DNA of 32,948 nucleotides from JBHHYN01 sp046757565 (GCA_046757565.1 JBHHYN010000020.1:1-32948), one strand, 5' to 3'. Shown: positions 7,296-16,482, numbered from the stretch's first letter. Made by a program: numbers and translations. Notes: generated from the sequence alone by a model not told the origin.

Positions 7296-7613
7296 TTAAT
7301 TCGTTTGCCGGCTGATGATGTAACTGCTATTTTCAAAATTATCAAAGTAGGCGTCTACCAGAGGATGGTTTACAGGCTCTTTCGAGGTATCAACTTCAAG
7401 ATTCCTCTCTGCGGCATAGGTTTCATGCACCCCGTTATGGACCAGGACCCTGTACCAGGGCTCATCCTTGGGGGGACGTGTCAGGGCGACCTGATCGTAC
7501 CAATCCTCCGTGCCCTGGAATATTGGGTCAACATCGATAATGACTCCTCTATAGTGGAAGAGCCGGTGCTCAACGAGTTGCCCAATACTGAATTTTGCAT
7601 TTTTTGCTTGCAT
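7296..7613 (-). CDS. hspQ: Heat shock protein HspQ
   Basis: HspQ is a small protein that in enterobacteria binds hemimethylated DNA (older name YccV), influences DnaA stability and acts as a Lon specificity enhancer. The sequence matches across its length: KFSIGQLVEHRLFHYRGVIIDVDPIF, then WYDQVALTRPPKDEPWYRVLV and ETYAAERNLE. At 105 residues it has the usual family length. It is first in a two-gene unit with the TerB-fold gene and divergent from gshA. I looked for a sigma-32 promoter and did not find a convincing one. Confidence 0.95.
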   Translation of the reverse strand: MQAKNAKFSIGQLVEHRLFHYRGVIIDVDPIFQGTEDWYDQVALTRPPKDEPWYRVLVHNGVHETYAAERNLEVDTSKEPVNHPLVDAYFDNFENSSYIISRQTN

Positions 7614-7701
7614 GAATAAATTGTTCGGAGTTGTCTTATGACAATCATAACAGAATCCATAACCTATCGTTGCAGGCTGAAGGCTGATTTAAAAGGGTAA
7701 A

Positions 7702-7739
7702 CCCGGAAAATCGGGCGGTTTCCGTGGGGAATACCCCGC
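7702..7739. promoter_or_regulatory. Two small palindromes in the hspQ-gshA divergent region
   Basis: CCCG-GAAAAT-CGGG (7702-7715) and GTGGGG-AATA-CCCCGC (7724-7739, one G-T pair) lie side by side in the 181-base divergent gap. They could be operators or short hairpins in the hspQ leader. No known regulator motif is recognised. Confidence 0.25.
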
Positions 7740-7794
7740 TTAAGAGAATTGTCGTGTACAATATGTCTTAATAGCTCTTCACTAACTGAATATT

Positions 7795-9090
7795 ATGGCA
7801 ACAAATCCAGCGTACCCCGTACCACATCTCACCACTGCCCTGGTCGGGCCATTACGTGAGGTGGAAAACCACATTTTAAAGCAATTGGCAGAGATAGAAT
7901 CGTGGTTCCGGTGTCAATGGCGGCTGACTCCCGCGCCATTTTATGCGTCAGTTGACCTGCGCAATGCCGGCTTCAAGATCGCGCCGATCGATACCAACCT
8001 GTTTCCGGCAGGGTTCAATAATCTGAACCCGGTTTTCGAACCTCTTTGCATTCAGGCGTTACAACAGGCGGTTGAACATTTGAGATGGGACGCTGACCGT
8101 ATCCTCATAGTGCCCGAAAACCATACCCGTAACCGGTTTTATATGGAAAACATCGCCATCCTGCAGGAAATGCTGGAAAAGGCCGGGTACGGAGTACGAC
8201 TGGGCTCACTGCTTCCGGATCTCGATACTCCCATGACCCTTGATCTGGAATCGGGCCGCTCTGTTTATCTTCAACCCCTGCAACGTGAAGGTAACAGAGT
8301 CATGGTGGAGGCATTCAATCCCGATCTGATCGTTTTGAATAACGACCTGGCCTCCGGCTTTCCCGCCATACTTGATGATATAGAACAGCTTATCACCCCA
8401 CCGCCCCAGCTGGGCTGGTCCAGCCGGTTGAAATCCGTGCATTTCGACTTTTACCAGCAGGTTGCCAGGGAATTTTGTGAGCGCTTGAACATAGACCCCT
8501 GGCTGATTGACCCCATGTTCAGGAATTGCGGGGAGGTTGACTTTATGAAACGGGAGGGGGAGTCCTGCCTCTCAAGAAATGTCGATGTCCTGTTGAAAAA
8601 AATCCGGAAAAAATATGATGAGTACGGTGTTGACAGCCGCCCGTTTGTTATCATAAAAGCCGATGCCGGCACCTATGGCATGGGAGTCATGACGGTAACC
8701 AGTGCGGAGGAGGTAACGGATTTGAACCGCAAGCAACGGACACGGATGGCGACCACCAAGGAGGGCAAAAAAATCACCAAGGCGATTATCCAGGAAGGGG
8801 TCTATACCCATGAAACCTGGGGCAATCACACCACTGTCGCGGAACCGGTAGTCTACATGGTCGGTCATAATGTGGTTGGCGGATTTTACCGGGTACATGC
8901 GCAGCGCGCCGATAATGAAAACCTGAATGCCCCCGGTATGCGCTTTGAACCACTGGCCTTCGATGACTGTTGCATCTCGCCTGACAAGCGTCAAGCACCG
9001 GATGCCCACCCAAACCGCTTCTATACCTATGGCGTTATTGCACGCCTGGCCCTGATCGCTGCCTCCAGGGAAGCTGCGAACCTCAAGTAG
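7795..9090 (+). CDS. gshA: Glutamate-cysteine ligase, Acidithiobacillus-type
   Basis: Catalyses the first step of glutathione synthesis, joining Glu and Cys with ATP in the cytoplasm. The whole 431-residue protein fits the compact family first defined in Acidithiobacillus ferrooxidans and found in many beta- and gammaproteobacteria, distinct from E. coli GshA. Supporting segments are SVDLRNAGFKIAPIDTNLFPAGFNNL near the start, ADRILIVPENHTRN, and the C-terminal VIIKADAGTYGMGVMTV and QEGVYT regions, which read as nucleotide-binding loops. gshB normally follows somewhere, but here pstS begins 34 bases downstream. The ATG at 7795 fits the family start. No clear promoter was identified; TACAAT at 7757-7762 is a possible -10. 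Confidence 0.93.
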   Translation: MATNPAYPVPHLTTALVGPLREVENHILKQLAEIESWFRCQWRLTPAPFYASVDLRNAGFKIAPIDTNLFPAGFNNLNPVFEPLCIQALQQAVEHLRWDADRILIVPENHTRNRFYMENIAILQEMLEKAGYGVRLGSLLPDLDTPMTLDLESGRSVYLQPLQREGNRVMVEAFNPDLIVLNNDLASGFPAILDDIEQLITPPPQLGWSSRLKSVHFDFYQQVAREFCERLNIDPWLIDPMFRNCGEVDFMKREGESCLSRNVDVLLKKIRKKYDEYGVDSRPFVIIKADAGTYGMGVMTVTSAEEVTDLNRKQRTRMATTKEGKKITKAIIQEGVYTHETWGNHTTVAEPVVYMVGHNVVGGFYRVHAQRADNENLNAPGMRFEPLAFDDCCISPDKRQAPDAHPNRFYTYGVIARLALIAASREAANLK

Positions 9091-9123
9091 GGAATTAAAC
9101 ACCCTTTAAGCTAAGGACCTTTT

Positions 9124-9975
9124 GTGTCTGCCACAGATCGCATCTCTATAGCAATCAAAACCATATTAATCTGTACCGTTTTTATATCAGCCTGCAGCAA
9201 GAATGAGGCGATTACCGTGGCCGGATCGACGACCGTCCTGCCTGTAGCAACCCGGACCGCCGAACGTTTCAGGTTAAGCCATCCCGGGATTCATATTATT
9301 ATCAATGCAGGCGGATCGGGGGTCGGGATCAACCAGCTCGGTACGGGCAAGATCGATATCGGCATGGCTTCGCGGCACATCACCGACACAGAAATCCGGA
9401 AATATCCAAAGGTCCATTTCGTTACCCACGCCATAGGCAGAGATGCCGTAGTACCGGTGGTTTCCTCGGAAGTTTATAATGCCGGCGTGACTGCTTTAAC
9501 CCTTGCACAAATCGGCGAGATCTATAAAGGTGAAATATCCAACTGGAAATCCGTCGGCGGGCCCGACAAAGAAATTCTCGCTGTAGACAAGGAAAAATCG
9601 AGGGGAACACGCCATGTCTTTATGCAGGCTGTGTTAGGCGATGAAGAGGCCGCTGCGCCGGGTGCTGATCTGGTGCTTGGATCAAATAATGAAGAACAGA
9701 CAGCAATCGCCCAGAGTGATGCCGCTATCGGCATGTTATCCAATGCCTGGATGAACGATGACGTGAAGGGGCTCGCCATCATTATGCCGGACGGGGCCGT
9801 TATCGAACCGACCCTGACAACGATTACCGATGGCGCATTTCCTATAACCCGGGACCTGCTCCTGATTACCAATGGCCCGGCGCAAGGGACCAGCAAGGCG
9901 TTTATCGATTTTATTTTAAGCAGGGAAGGACAGAAGATTGTCGCTGAATCGGACTATGTTCCCGTTAACCGCTAA
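9124..9975 (+). CDS. pstS: Phosphate ABC transporter substrate-binding lipoprotein PstS
   Basis: Captures phosphate in the periplasm for PstCAB. It starts with GTG, supported by AAGGA 7 bases upstream. A lipobox (ISA-C24) follows a hydrophobic stretch, predicting a lipid-anchored protein. Phosphate-binding family motifs are VAGSTTVLPVA (about 32-42), AGGSGVGI and DIGMASR. At 283 residues it belongs to the shorter PstS group. It overlaps pstC by 20 bases when pstC starts at its ATG. No Pho box was recognised in the 33 bases between gshA and this gene. Confidence 0.92.
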   Translation: MSATDRISIAIKTILICTVFISACSKNEAITVAGSTTVLPVATRTAERFRLSHPGIHIIINAGGSGVGINQLGTGKIDIGMASRHITDTEIRKYPKVHFVTHAIGRDAVVPVVSSEVYNAGVTALTLAQIGEIYKGEISNWKSVGGPDKEILAVDKEKSRGTRHVFMQAVLGDEEAAAPGADLVLGSNNEEQTAIAQSDAAIGMLSNAWMNDDVKGLAIIMPDGAVIEPTLTTITDGAFPITRDLLLITNGPAQGTSKAFIDFILSREGQKIVAESDYVPVNR

Positions 9976-10828
9976 AACGGGAAAGGGCTATGTTATTGCC
10001 AGCACCATGATAAGTGCCACGGCAATCCTGATCATTATCATTACCCTGGCTTACAACAGTGTTGAGGCGATCAGCCAGATTGGCTGGCAACTGTTTTCGC
10101 TCGAATGGAACCCACCGAAGGCCCGGTTTGGTATGCTGAGTATGCTGTACGGCTCGGCAATGGTGACACTTGTCGCCCTGGTTATCGCTGTCCCCCTTGG
10201 GGTTTTAACCGCCCTGTTCACTGCGGAAATACTGCCTGTTCGCTACAGGGTATATGTCAAGTCACTGCTGGAGCTGCTGGCAGGTATCCCCTCCATTATT
10301 TACGGATTACTGGGTATCGCCTTTATCGGCATCTGGATCAGCGATCTGTTCAATCTGCAATCCGGCAGGACTCTGCTCACGGCGGGAGTCGTGCTGTCGT
10401 TTATGATTTTGCCGCTTATCATCACCCTGACTGACGATGCCTTGTACAATGTCCCCCGAAAATACCGTGAAACCGCCTCGGGGTTGGGGCTTTATAGAGT
10501 TGAAATCATTACAAGCGTGGTCCTGCCTATTGCCAAAGCGAACATAGCGGGAGCGGTATTACTGGCTCTGGGCCGCGCCATTGGAGAAACCATGGCGGTG
10601 ATGCTGTTGATCGGCGGGATCGATACCATCCCGCAGCCGTTCTTTAACGTTCTCTCCGCCGGTCAAACCATAACCTCCAAGATCGGCAGGGAAATACCGG
10701 AATCGGCCTTTGGTTCCCTTCACTTCAGCGCCTTAATTTTTATGGGCCTGACATTACTACTCATCGTGTTAGCGGTTACAATCATCGCGCAACACTATTT
10801 TAACCGGGAACAACAACTGTATGAGTAG
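9956..10828 (+). CDS. pstC: Phosphate ABC transporter permease PstC
   Basis: One of the two membrane subunits of the Pst importer, with about six membrane segments. The permease loop GLGLYRVEIITSVVLPIAKANIAGAVLLALGRAIGETMAV (about 175-215) contains the EAA-like coupling motif and the conserved RAIGETMAV of PstC. AGIPSIIYGLLG is the second family signature. I start at the ATG at 9956, which overlaps pstS by 20 bases; a TTG at 9938 is possible but adds only six residues. The next gene, pstA, overlaps by 8 bases, indicating translational coupling. Confidence 0.92.
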   Translation: MFPLTAKTGKGYVIASTMISATAILIIIITLAYNSVEAISQIGWQLFSLEWNPPKARFGMLSMLYGSAMVTLVALVIAVPLGVLTALFTAEILPVRYRVYVKSLLELLAGIPSIIYGLLGIAFIGIWISDLFNLQSGRTLLTAGVVLSFMILPLIITLTDDALYNVPRKYRETASGLGLYRVEIITSVVLPIAKANIAGAVLLALGRAIGETMAVMLLIGGIDTIPQPFFNVLSAGQTITSKIGREIPESAFGSLHFSALIFMGLTLLLIVLAVTIIAQHYFNREQQLYE

Positions 10829-11669
10829 GTCTTTAAGCAACCAGCTGTTTACCATGCTGAGCCTGAGCGCCGCTGTAACAAGCGTTCTCATCCTGCTGTT
10901 TCTGTTTGCCGTCATTACCTGGAACGGCCTGGCCGCCATCACACCAGGTTTTCTCTTTACGGCTTCCCGGAATTTTGGCGCCGAGGGTGGAATTTTATAC
11001 CAGATTATCGGCAGCCTGATGCTGATTGCCGGCGCAGCCACCATTTGTTTCCCGCTGGCCATCGGGACAGCGGTATACAAGAGCGAATATATGAAAAATC
11101 GTTTTTCACGGAAACTATGCACCACGCTCATTTATGGATTAAACGGCATCCCCTCCGTCATTTTTGGTATCTTTGGCCTCATTTTCTTTGTCAACATACT
11201 AAATACCGGCATATCATGGGTGGTTGGTTCCATCATCCTTGCCATCATGATCCTGCCTACCGTGGTGTTGGCGGCCTATCAGTCCATCAATAGTATTCCG
11301 CTGGTCTACCGGGAGAGTGCCTTTGCGTTGGGACTGAGTAAATGGCAGGTCATCGTCAGGGTCCTGGTCCCGCAAGGCCTGAGCGGCGCCGTTACCGGGC
11401 TGTTCATTGGCCTGGCCAGGGCGGTAGGGGAGACAGCCCCCATTATGTTCATCGCTACGGCGTTTTCCGGGATGGATATTCCCGGGTCGTTGTTCGAGCC
11501 GGTAGCGGCCTTACCGACCCATATCCTGGCACTGGCCCAGCAGGCGACCAACGAACAGGCACTGCGAAATGCCTGGGGGGCAAGTTTTATATTAATATCT
11601 ATGGTCACGCTACTGAGTAGCGCTGCTTTATTCAGCCGCATGAAGCTGAAAACAATCAGCGTACGATGA
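10821..11669 (+). CDS. pstA: Phosphate ABC transporter permease PstA
   Basis: The second Pst membrane subunit. It shows about six hydrophobic segments, the signature NGIPSVIFGIFGL (about 111-123), and the coupling loop ESAFALGLSKWQVIVRVLVPQGLSGAVTGLFIGLARAVGETAPIMF with the PstA-typical ARAVGETAP. Its length of 282 residues is normal. It overlaps pstC by 8 bases and pstB by the 4-base ATGA (11666-11669), so the three are almost certainly translated from one message. Confidence 0.93.
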   Translation: MSRSLSNQLFTMLSLSAAVTSVLILLFLFAVITWNGLAAITPGFLFTASRNFGAEGGILYQIIGSLMLIAGAATICFPLAIGTAVYKSEYMKNRFSRKLCTTLIYGLNGIPSVIFGIFGLIFFVNILNTGISWVVGSIILAIMILPTVVLAAYQSINSIPLVYRESAFALGLSKWQVIVRVLVPQGLSGAVTGLFIGLARAVGETAPIMFIATAFSGMDIPGSLFEPVAALPTHILALAQQATNEQALRNAWGASFILISMVTLLSSAALFSRMKLKTISVR

Positions 11670-12478
11670 CACAACGAGCCAAACTTGAAATTCTGCAATC
11701 CGGGGCCCCACAGAATTCTGTTGTGGAAATCAGGGTAAGCAGTTTTAACGCCTGGTTTCATAATAACCATGTCCTGAATGACATTAACGTCTCCTTTCAG
11801 CGGCAAAGCATCAATTGCATCATCGGTCCTTCCGGAAGCGGAAAGTCAACATTGATTAGAAGTATTAACAGGATTAATGACGTGGTGGAAGGATTTGCAT
11901 GTGAGGGGACCATCCATTTCAGCGGAAAAAATATTAACAGTAAATCGTTGGAAACCTCCGGGTTACGGACAGATATCGGCATGGTGTTTCAGAAACCCTG
12001 TGTTTTTCCAAAATCCATCTTTGACAATGTGCTGTTCGGCCTGCAGCACCTGAAAAAACTGTCCCCGCAACAGCGGGGGCAAATTGTAGAGGACAATCTG
12101 AAACGGGTATCCTTGTGGAAGGATGTTTCCCACCGCCTGGGCGATCAGGCCGCGTCTCTTTCACTGGGGCAACAGCAGCGGCTCTGCATTGCCCGTACAT
12201 TGGCCATCAAGCCACGAGTCATCCTGTTTGATGAACCCACCTCCTCATTGGACCCGGTTTCCGCCGGAGCGATTGAATCCCTGATGCTGGAATTGAAAAA
12301 CAAGTATACGATAATATTCGTCACGCACAATATCCGACAGGCCGAACGTATCGCGGACTATCTGATCTTCATGTGTGACGGCAGAATCATCGAGCAAGGG
12401 GAAAAAGAAAAACTTTTTACGGCCCCGGACAAGAAACAGACAAAGAGTTATCTGAACGACGAGTATTGCGAATGCTGA
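11666..12478 (+). CDS. pstB: Phosphate ABC transporter ATP-binding protein PstB, variant signature
   Basis: The ATPase that powers PstCA. Walker A is GPSGSGKS (54-61), Walker B is VILFDEP (185-191) and the switch histidine is H221 in FVTHN. PstB-specific features are the SINRIND segment after Walker A and GMVFQKPCVFPKSIFDNV as Q-loop region. The signature motif reads LSLGQQQR (165-172) where PstB normally has LSGGQQQR, so the first glycine is leucine. Leu at that place in the signature is unusual and may lower activity, but the second glycine is intact. The tail PDKKQTKSYLN resembles the family ending (P....T..YI.G.FG) but is altered and cysteine-rich. No phoU or phoBR follows, and the 110 bases after the stop hold no gene. 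Confidence 0.9.
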   Translation: MTQRAKLEILQSGAPQNSVVEIRVSSFNAWFHNNHVLNDINVSFQRQSINCIIGPSGSGKSTLIRSINRINDVVEGFACEGTIHFSGKNINSKSLETSGLRTDIGMVFQKPCVFPKSIFDNVLFGLQHLKKLSPQQRGQIVEDNLKRVSLWKDVSHRLGDQAASLSLGQQQRLCIARTLAIKPRVILFDEPTSSLDPVSAGAIESLMLELKNKYTIIFVTHNIRQAERIADYLIFMCDGRIIEQGEKEKLFTAPDKKQTKSYLNDEYCEC

Positions 12479-12588
12479 TGGATCGCAGAACCCTTTTAAT
12501 TTATTCTTGAAGTAATTCCGAAGTTATTTGTAACAAACAGGCGGTAGTTATTACAAGAGTTATTTCTTGAAACCTGCATGACCGGCAC

Positions 12589-12951
12589 ATGACTTTATTA
12601 ACGGCCCGAAGACTGGTAGATACTGTAATTATCTTTATGATACTCAGCTTCGTCGGGTCCTGGGTGAAGGGGCTGTCCCCGTCCGTGGTAAGTATACTGG
12701 TCTCGCTCACCTATCTGTTGAGCTATCGAATGGCCCGTCAAAAAATTACCGTAAGTTTCAGCTATTACGCCTGGATGTGGTCGCCTACCATCCTGTTTGT
12801 GGTGATACCGGTGTTTTGGGATATAAGAACAAGCAATGATTTTAATTTTATATCCGCCATGGCATCGGCCTTGCCGTTATTTTCACTCATTATACCGGTA
12901 GGACTATTGCTCATCGTCAGGTCGATCTTGATCCGGCATTACCTGGATTGA
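12589..12951 (+). CDS. Small hydrophobic membrane protein, unknown
   Basis: A 120-residue protein with three to four predicted membrane segments (about 10-25, 32-45, 60-78 and 92-112) and short basic loops (YRMARQK, SILIRHY) that suggest cytoplasmic positions. I do not recognise the family. The start at ATG 12589 is the first in the frame. Its stop codon overlaps a TTG just before the monooxygenase gene, and the likely ATG of that gene is 5 bases after the stop, so the two are probably cotranscribed. That context does not reveal its job. Confidence 0.6.
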   Translation: MTLLTARRLVDTVIIFMILSFVGSWVKGLSPSVVSILVSLTYLLSYRMARQKITVSFSYYAWMWSPTILFVVIPVFWDIRTSNDFNFISAMASALPLFSLIIPVGLLLIVRSILIRHYLD

Positions 12952-12956
12952 AGTCG

Positions 12957-14201
12957 ATGCATATATTGATCGCGGGGGCCGGCATAGGAGGGTTGACCAC
13001 AGCGTTGCAACTTCACAGGTTGGGCCTGGAGGTTACCATCTTTGAATCAACGCAGCAGATAGCCCCACTTGGGGCCGGGATTAATCTGTTACCCCACGGT
13101 TCCAGGGTGCTTATTGAACTGGGGCTGGGCGATGCATTGGCAGAAACGGCGGTGCAGACCCGCGAGATTAAATATTTAACCCGTTATGGCCAGGAAATCT
13201 ATGCGGATCCCCGGGGCCTGCATGCGGGTTTCAAATGGCCACAATTTTCCATTCACCGGGGCGATCTGCAAGCGCTCATCCTTGACGCCGTGTTGGAACA
13301 ACTGGGGCCGGACCGCCTGTTGACCGGACATCATCTGACATCGTTTGAGCAAACTGCCGGTACCGTTACCGCCCATTTTGTTGACCAGGCCAACGGTCAA
13401 CAACTGGGCACATACAGCGGGGACATGCTTGTTGCCGCGGATGGTATTCACTCTGCTGTACGCCGGCAACTCTATCCCGATGAAGGACCGGCTCATTTCT
13501 CCGGGGTGATGATGTGGCGTGGTGTCGCCGAGACTGATCCTTTCCTGGATGGAAAAACCATGCTGATCGCCGGGAACTTCCAGCAAAAAGCCGTGATCTA
13601 CCCTATTTCCGAAAAGCTGCGTAAACAAGGCCGGTCGATGACAAACTGGGTAATGGAGATCCGGACTGGCGGTGAGCAGGCCCCGGAAATTGAAGACTGG
13701 AACCGTAAGGGCAATCTGGGCGAAATCCTGCCCACATACGAACAATGGGATTTCGGCTTTGTAAATATCCCCGCCATTCTTAAATCGACAGAAACTATTC
13801 TGCGTTACCCGATGGTGGACCGTGATCCCCTGCCACGCTGGAGCTTCGAGCACGTGACCCTGTTGGGGGATGCGGCCCATCCCATGTATCCAATGGGCGC
13901 TAACGGCGCTTCACAGGCAATACTCGACAGCGTTGCCCTGAGTGAGACGTTGCAAAGTTATAAGTATGATATCAAAACGGCCTTGCGTAACTACGAGCAG
14001 GCGCGCCTGGGAGCCACTGCAGAGGTCATCAGCAGCAACCGCCGCTACGGCCCGGAAGCGATCCTGCAGATTGTAGAAGACCGCATGACTTCACCGGCCG
14101 ACAGGATAGAAGACATTATCACGCGTGAAGAGATCGACCGGATTACTCTTACTTATCGTAAAGTTGCCGGATTCGACATTGGAGAACTGAACAGCAAGTA
14201 G
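12957..14201 (+). CDS. PhzS-like FAD-dependent monooxygenase
   Basis: A class A flavoprotein monooxygenase of 414 residues. The dinucleotide fold GAGIGG is at residues 7-12, the middle motif is VAADGIHSAVR (about 161-171), and the flavin-ribityl motif is VTLLGDAAHPMYPMGANGASQAILD (about 300-324). Long blocks resemble the phenazine enzyme PhzS of Pseudomonas as I remember it: PLGAGINLLP, WPQFSIHRGDLQ, MMWRGV, FLDGKTM, YPMVDRDPLP. No phenazine core genes are here, so the substrate is unknown; aromatic hydroxylation is the likely chemistry. I start at ATG 12957; a TTG at 12948 adds three residues and overlaps the previous stop. It converges with the transglycosylase gene. Confidence 0.88.
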   Translation: MHILIAGAGIGGLTTALQLHRLGLEVTIFESTQQIAPLGAGINLLPHGSRVLIELGLGDALAETAVQTREIKYLTRYGQEIYADPRGLHAGFKWPQFSIHRGDLQALILDAVLEQLGPDRLLTGHHLTSFEQTAGTVTAHFVDQANGQQLGTYSGDMLVAADGIHSAVRRQLYPDEGPAHFSGVMMWRGVAETDPFLDGKTMLIAGNFQQKAVIYPISEKLRKQGRSMTNWVMEIRTGGEQAPEIEDWNRKGNLGEILPTYEQWDFGFVNIPAILKSTETILRYPMVDRDPLPRWSFEHVTLLGDAAHPMYPMGANGASQAILDSVALSETLQSYKYDIKTALRNYEQARLGATAEVISSNRRYGPEAILQIVEDRMTSPADRIEDIITREEIDRITLTYRKVAGFDIGELNSK

Positions 14202-14313
14202 CCATGCAAGACAACTCTTACATGAGAAGACGGATTTAGTGACTGAAAAAGATCACAATAAAGACAGGGGGGGCCATGTTTCTGGAGATGGCTGTTCAAG
14301 CTCTGATTTCCGG

Positions 14314-16482
14314 CTAACCACCGCGGCTTGACAGCCGCCCTGTTGATGCAATTCTGAGCGAACGGGTAATCCTGACATAATTATTGTACAACGTTCTAAT
14401 CTCCCTGATGTAATGTGCTGTCTGCCCGCAACGGCAATAGCGGATCACTGCACCATCTCGTTTATATGGCCTGGATAGTGCCAGCATGGCCGCTTCCACA
14501 TTGTCAAACCACCTGTCCCCGTCCAACCCCATCTCATCCGCCAACCGTCTTGCCCGTTTCACCCGGTTATAACCGGCATTATAGGCAGCCAGGGTAAACC
14601 AGATCCGATCCTCCGGGATCAACGCCTCCTCAAAGCGGTTACGTAAATAGGCAAGATATTTTATGCCGGCGTGAATACTGTTATCCGGGTCACTCAAGTC
14701 GGTTATCCCCAACAGTTGGGCCGTTTCAGGCAACAGCTGCATCAGGCCTTCTGCGCCGGCCCTGGAAACTGCCTCAGGGTCAAACTGGCTTTCCTGGTAC
14801 ATCTGGGCAACGATCAAGCGCCAGTCAAAACCATACTGCTCGGCATATTTATGCACAATAACATCATACGGAGACAGGTTTTCGGTACTGGCAAGGAGGG
14901 GGGCATTATTTTTATAGAGTAATGGATTTTCGATATATTTGGCATAAAGAACATTATAGAAACCCCTTCGAAATTCCTTATTGATAAAATCATTCAGCGC
15001 CGACAGCAACCGCGTATCGCCATGACGGACTACCCAGACATGGGGAGATGGGTCAGTCAGCGTAAAATGCGCCTTCAGGTTCAAATGACGGATTAATTCT
15101 GCGTTAAGCTGATGGCTGCCAATAACGGTCAGGTCATAGATACCATCAGCAACAAGGGATAAGGTCTCTTCCGTGGTTTTCCCTTGCACCGCATTGACCA
15201 CCTCAACATCTATTCCCCTGGCTTTAACACGCTCCAGCTCTTTCCGGTAGGGGCTTTCTGCGGAAAGGACGATATGGCGGCCGCCTAGATCACGAATATC
15301 AAGCAAGGGATAATCATACTTCCTGCCAATAATAACAGGGGCGGCATAATTGTAGGGTTGCGTATAATCGACCTTCCCGGTCTTCCCATAGTTATCCGCG
15401 GGTAATGATGCAGCAATCAAATCCCCTTTACCTTGCAAGAGCAGGTTTTGCATCTCTTTATGAGAGCTTGCAATCACGACATCGAGGCGCATTTTATTGT
15501 TTCTGGCAAATCTCTTTAGCAATTCATATTCGAAACCTTTCAATTTACCCTTATCAAAAAAATAATTGACCGGACTTTGATACGTTATCAGCCGTAATAA
15601 TTTTCTCTGCTTCAATTGCGGCAGGTCTTCGCGATAAAACCGCGCAATAGCCAGCTCCAGATGTTTTTTATTCAGAAACAGTTTCAGTGATCGATACAGT
15701 TTGACAGCGTCTGCCCTGACAGCCCATACCATTAACCTGTCCCTGCCGAGATTGAGCGCCACCTTAAGATCAGGGTATCTGGGCAGGGAAGTTTCGAGTG
15801 TCAGGCTGTCCATGGCAGCCACATCATAGCGTCCGCTGGCAACGTTTTGCAGAATGGCCTCATCATCCATATTCTCGGGAATGGCAATGATATCCATACC
15901 CAGGTTATGCCTGCTTACCTTCTGCAGGCGTGGCCATACCGGTGAGGATCTTTTTAGCGCGACCTGTCTGGTTGCCAGATCTTCGATCCGGGTTATCCGG
16001 TTACCCTTTCTGCGCACGACCAGTTGCTCTCTTGAATTACCCCAGGGTTGCGTAACACTCAGTTGGTCGCGTAGTTCAGGATCCAGGGAGCGTTTGGTTG
16101 TAACGACTACATCAGCCGTTCCATTCAGTAAATATCTGCCTGAGAGATTGCGCTGATCCCTGGTGATCCAGACCGGAGTTAATCCCTGCTCCTTTGCATA
16201 TTGCAGTATCAGTCGCGGTTGCGCGTTGCGCCTCTGGGGGAACCGCTTGCTGCTGCCTTGAACCAGGATCCGCAGTTTGCCACCCTGTTTGATAACATCG
16301 ATGTATTCCTTAACAGGCTTGTTTGCCTGGAGGAGTTTCTCTTGGCCGCTAGAAGCAGAACGGAACTGAGCTGACGAAGGGTCAGGCGAGTCAACCGGAG
16401 TTAGCCATAGAGGAACAACCGTGGCTCCGAGAAGGAATAGCAGAAGGATAATAGCGCGGAAGCGTTTTTGATAGACAATCAT
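14314..16482 (-). CDS. MltF-like lytic transglycosylase with two substrate-binding-like domains
   Basis: A 722-residue envelope protein (numbering from this start). Residues 1-27 form a signal peptide or anchor (basic start, then RAIILLLFLLGATVVPLWL). Two SBP_bac_3-like domains follow, about 65-290 and 295-515; the second contains LRLITYQSPVNYFF and KGFEYELLKRFA. The C-terminal SLT domain (about 535-700) has catalytic Glu564 in MYQESQFDPEAVS, then GAEGLMQLLPETA and AAYNAGYNRVKRA. E. coli MltF has one binding-protein domain and 518 residues, so the doubling is notable. I choose ATG 16482 because it gives a classical signal peptide; in-frame starts at 16530 (ATG) and 16566 (GTG) would extend it, none with a strong ribosome site. 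It lies downstream of amgK-murU on the same strand, which suggests linked wall recycling. Confidence 0.9.
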   Translation of the reverse strand: MIVYQKRFRAIILLLFLLGATVVPLWLTPVDSPDPSSAQFRSASSGQEKLLQANKPVKEYIDVIKQGGKLRILVQGSSKRFPQRRNAQPRLILQYAKEQGLTPVWITRDQRNLSGRYLLNGTADVVVTTKRSLDPELRDQLSVTQPWGNSREQLVVRRKGNRITRIEDLATRQVALKRSSPVWPRLQKVSRHNLGMDIIAIPENMDDEAILQNVASGRYDVAAMDSLTLETSLPRYPDLKVALNLGRDRLMVWAVRADAVKLYRSLKLFLNKKHLELAIARFYREDLPQLKQRKLLRLITYQSPVNYFFDKGKLKGFEYELLKRFARNNKMRLDVVIASSHKEMQNLLLQGKGDLIAASLPADNYGKTGKVDYTQPYNYAAPVIIGRKYDYPLLDIRDLGGRHIVLSAESPYRKELERVKARGIDVEVVNAVQGKTTEETLSLVADGIYDLTVIGSHQLNAELIRHLNLKAHFTLTDPSPHVWVVRHGDTRLLSALNDFINKEFRRGFYNVLYAKYIENPLLYKNNAPLLASTENLSPYDVIVHKYAEQYGFDWRLIVAQMYQESQFDPEAVSRAGAEGLMQLLPETAQLLGITDLSDPDNSIHAGIKYLAYLRNRFEEALIPEDRIWFTLAAYNAGYNRVKRARRLADEMGLDGDRWFDNVEAAMLALSRPYKRDGAVIRYCRCGQTAHYIREIRTLYNNYVRITRSLRIASTGRLSSRGG

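Noticed and set aside
7702..7739. Sigma-32 heat-shock promoter before hspQ
   Set aside because: CCCCAC on the minus strand resembles a sigma-32 -10, but the nearest CTTGAA-like sequence (CTTAAG) is only 9 bases away instead of 13-15.
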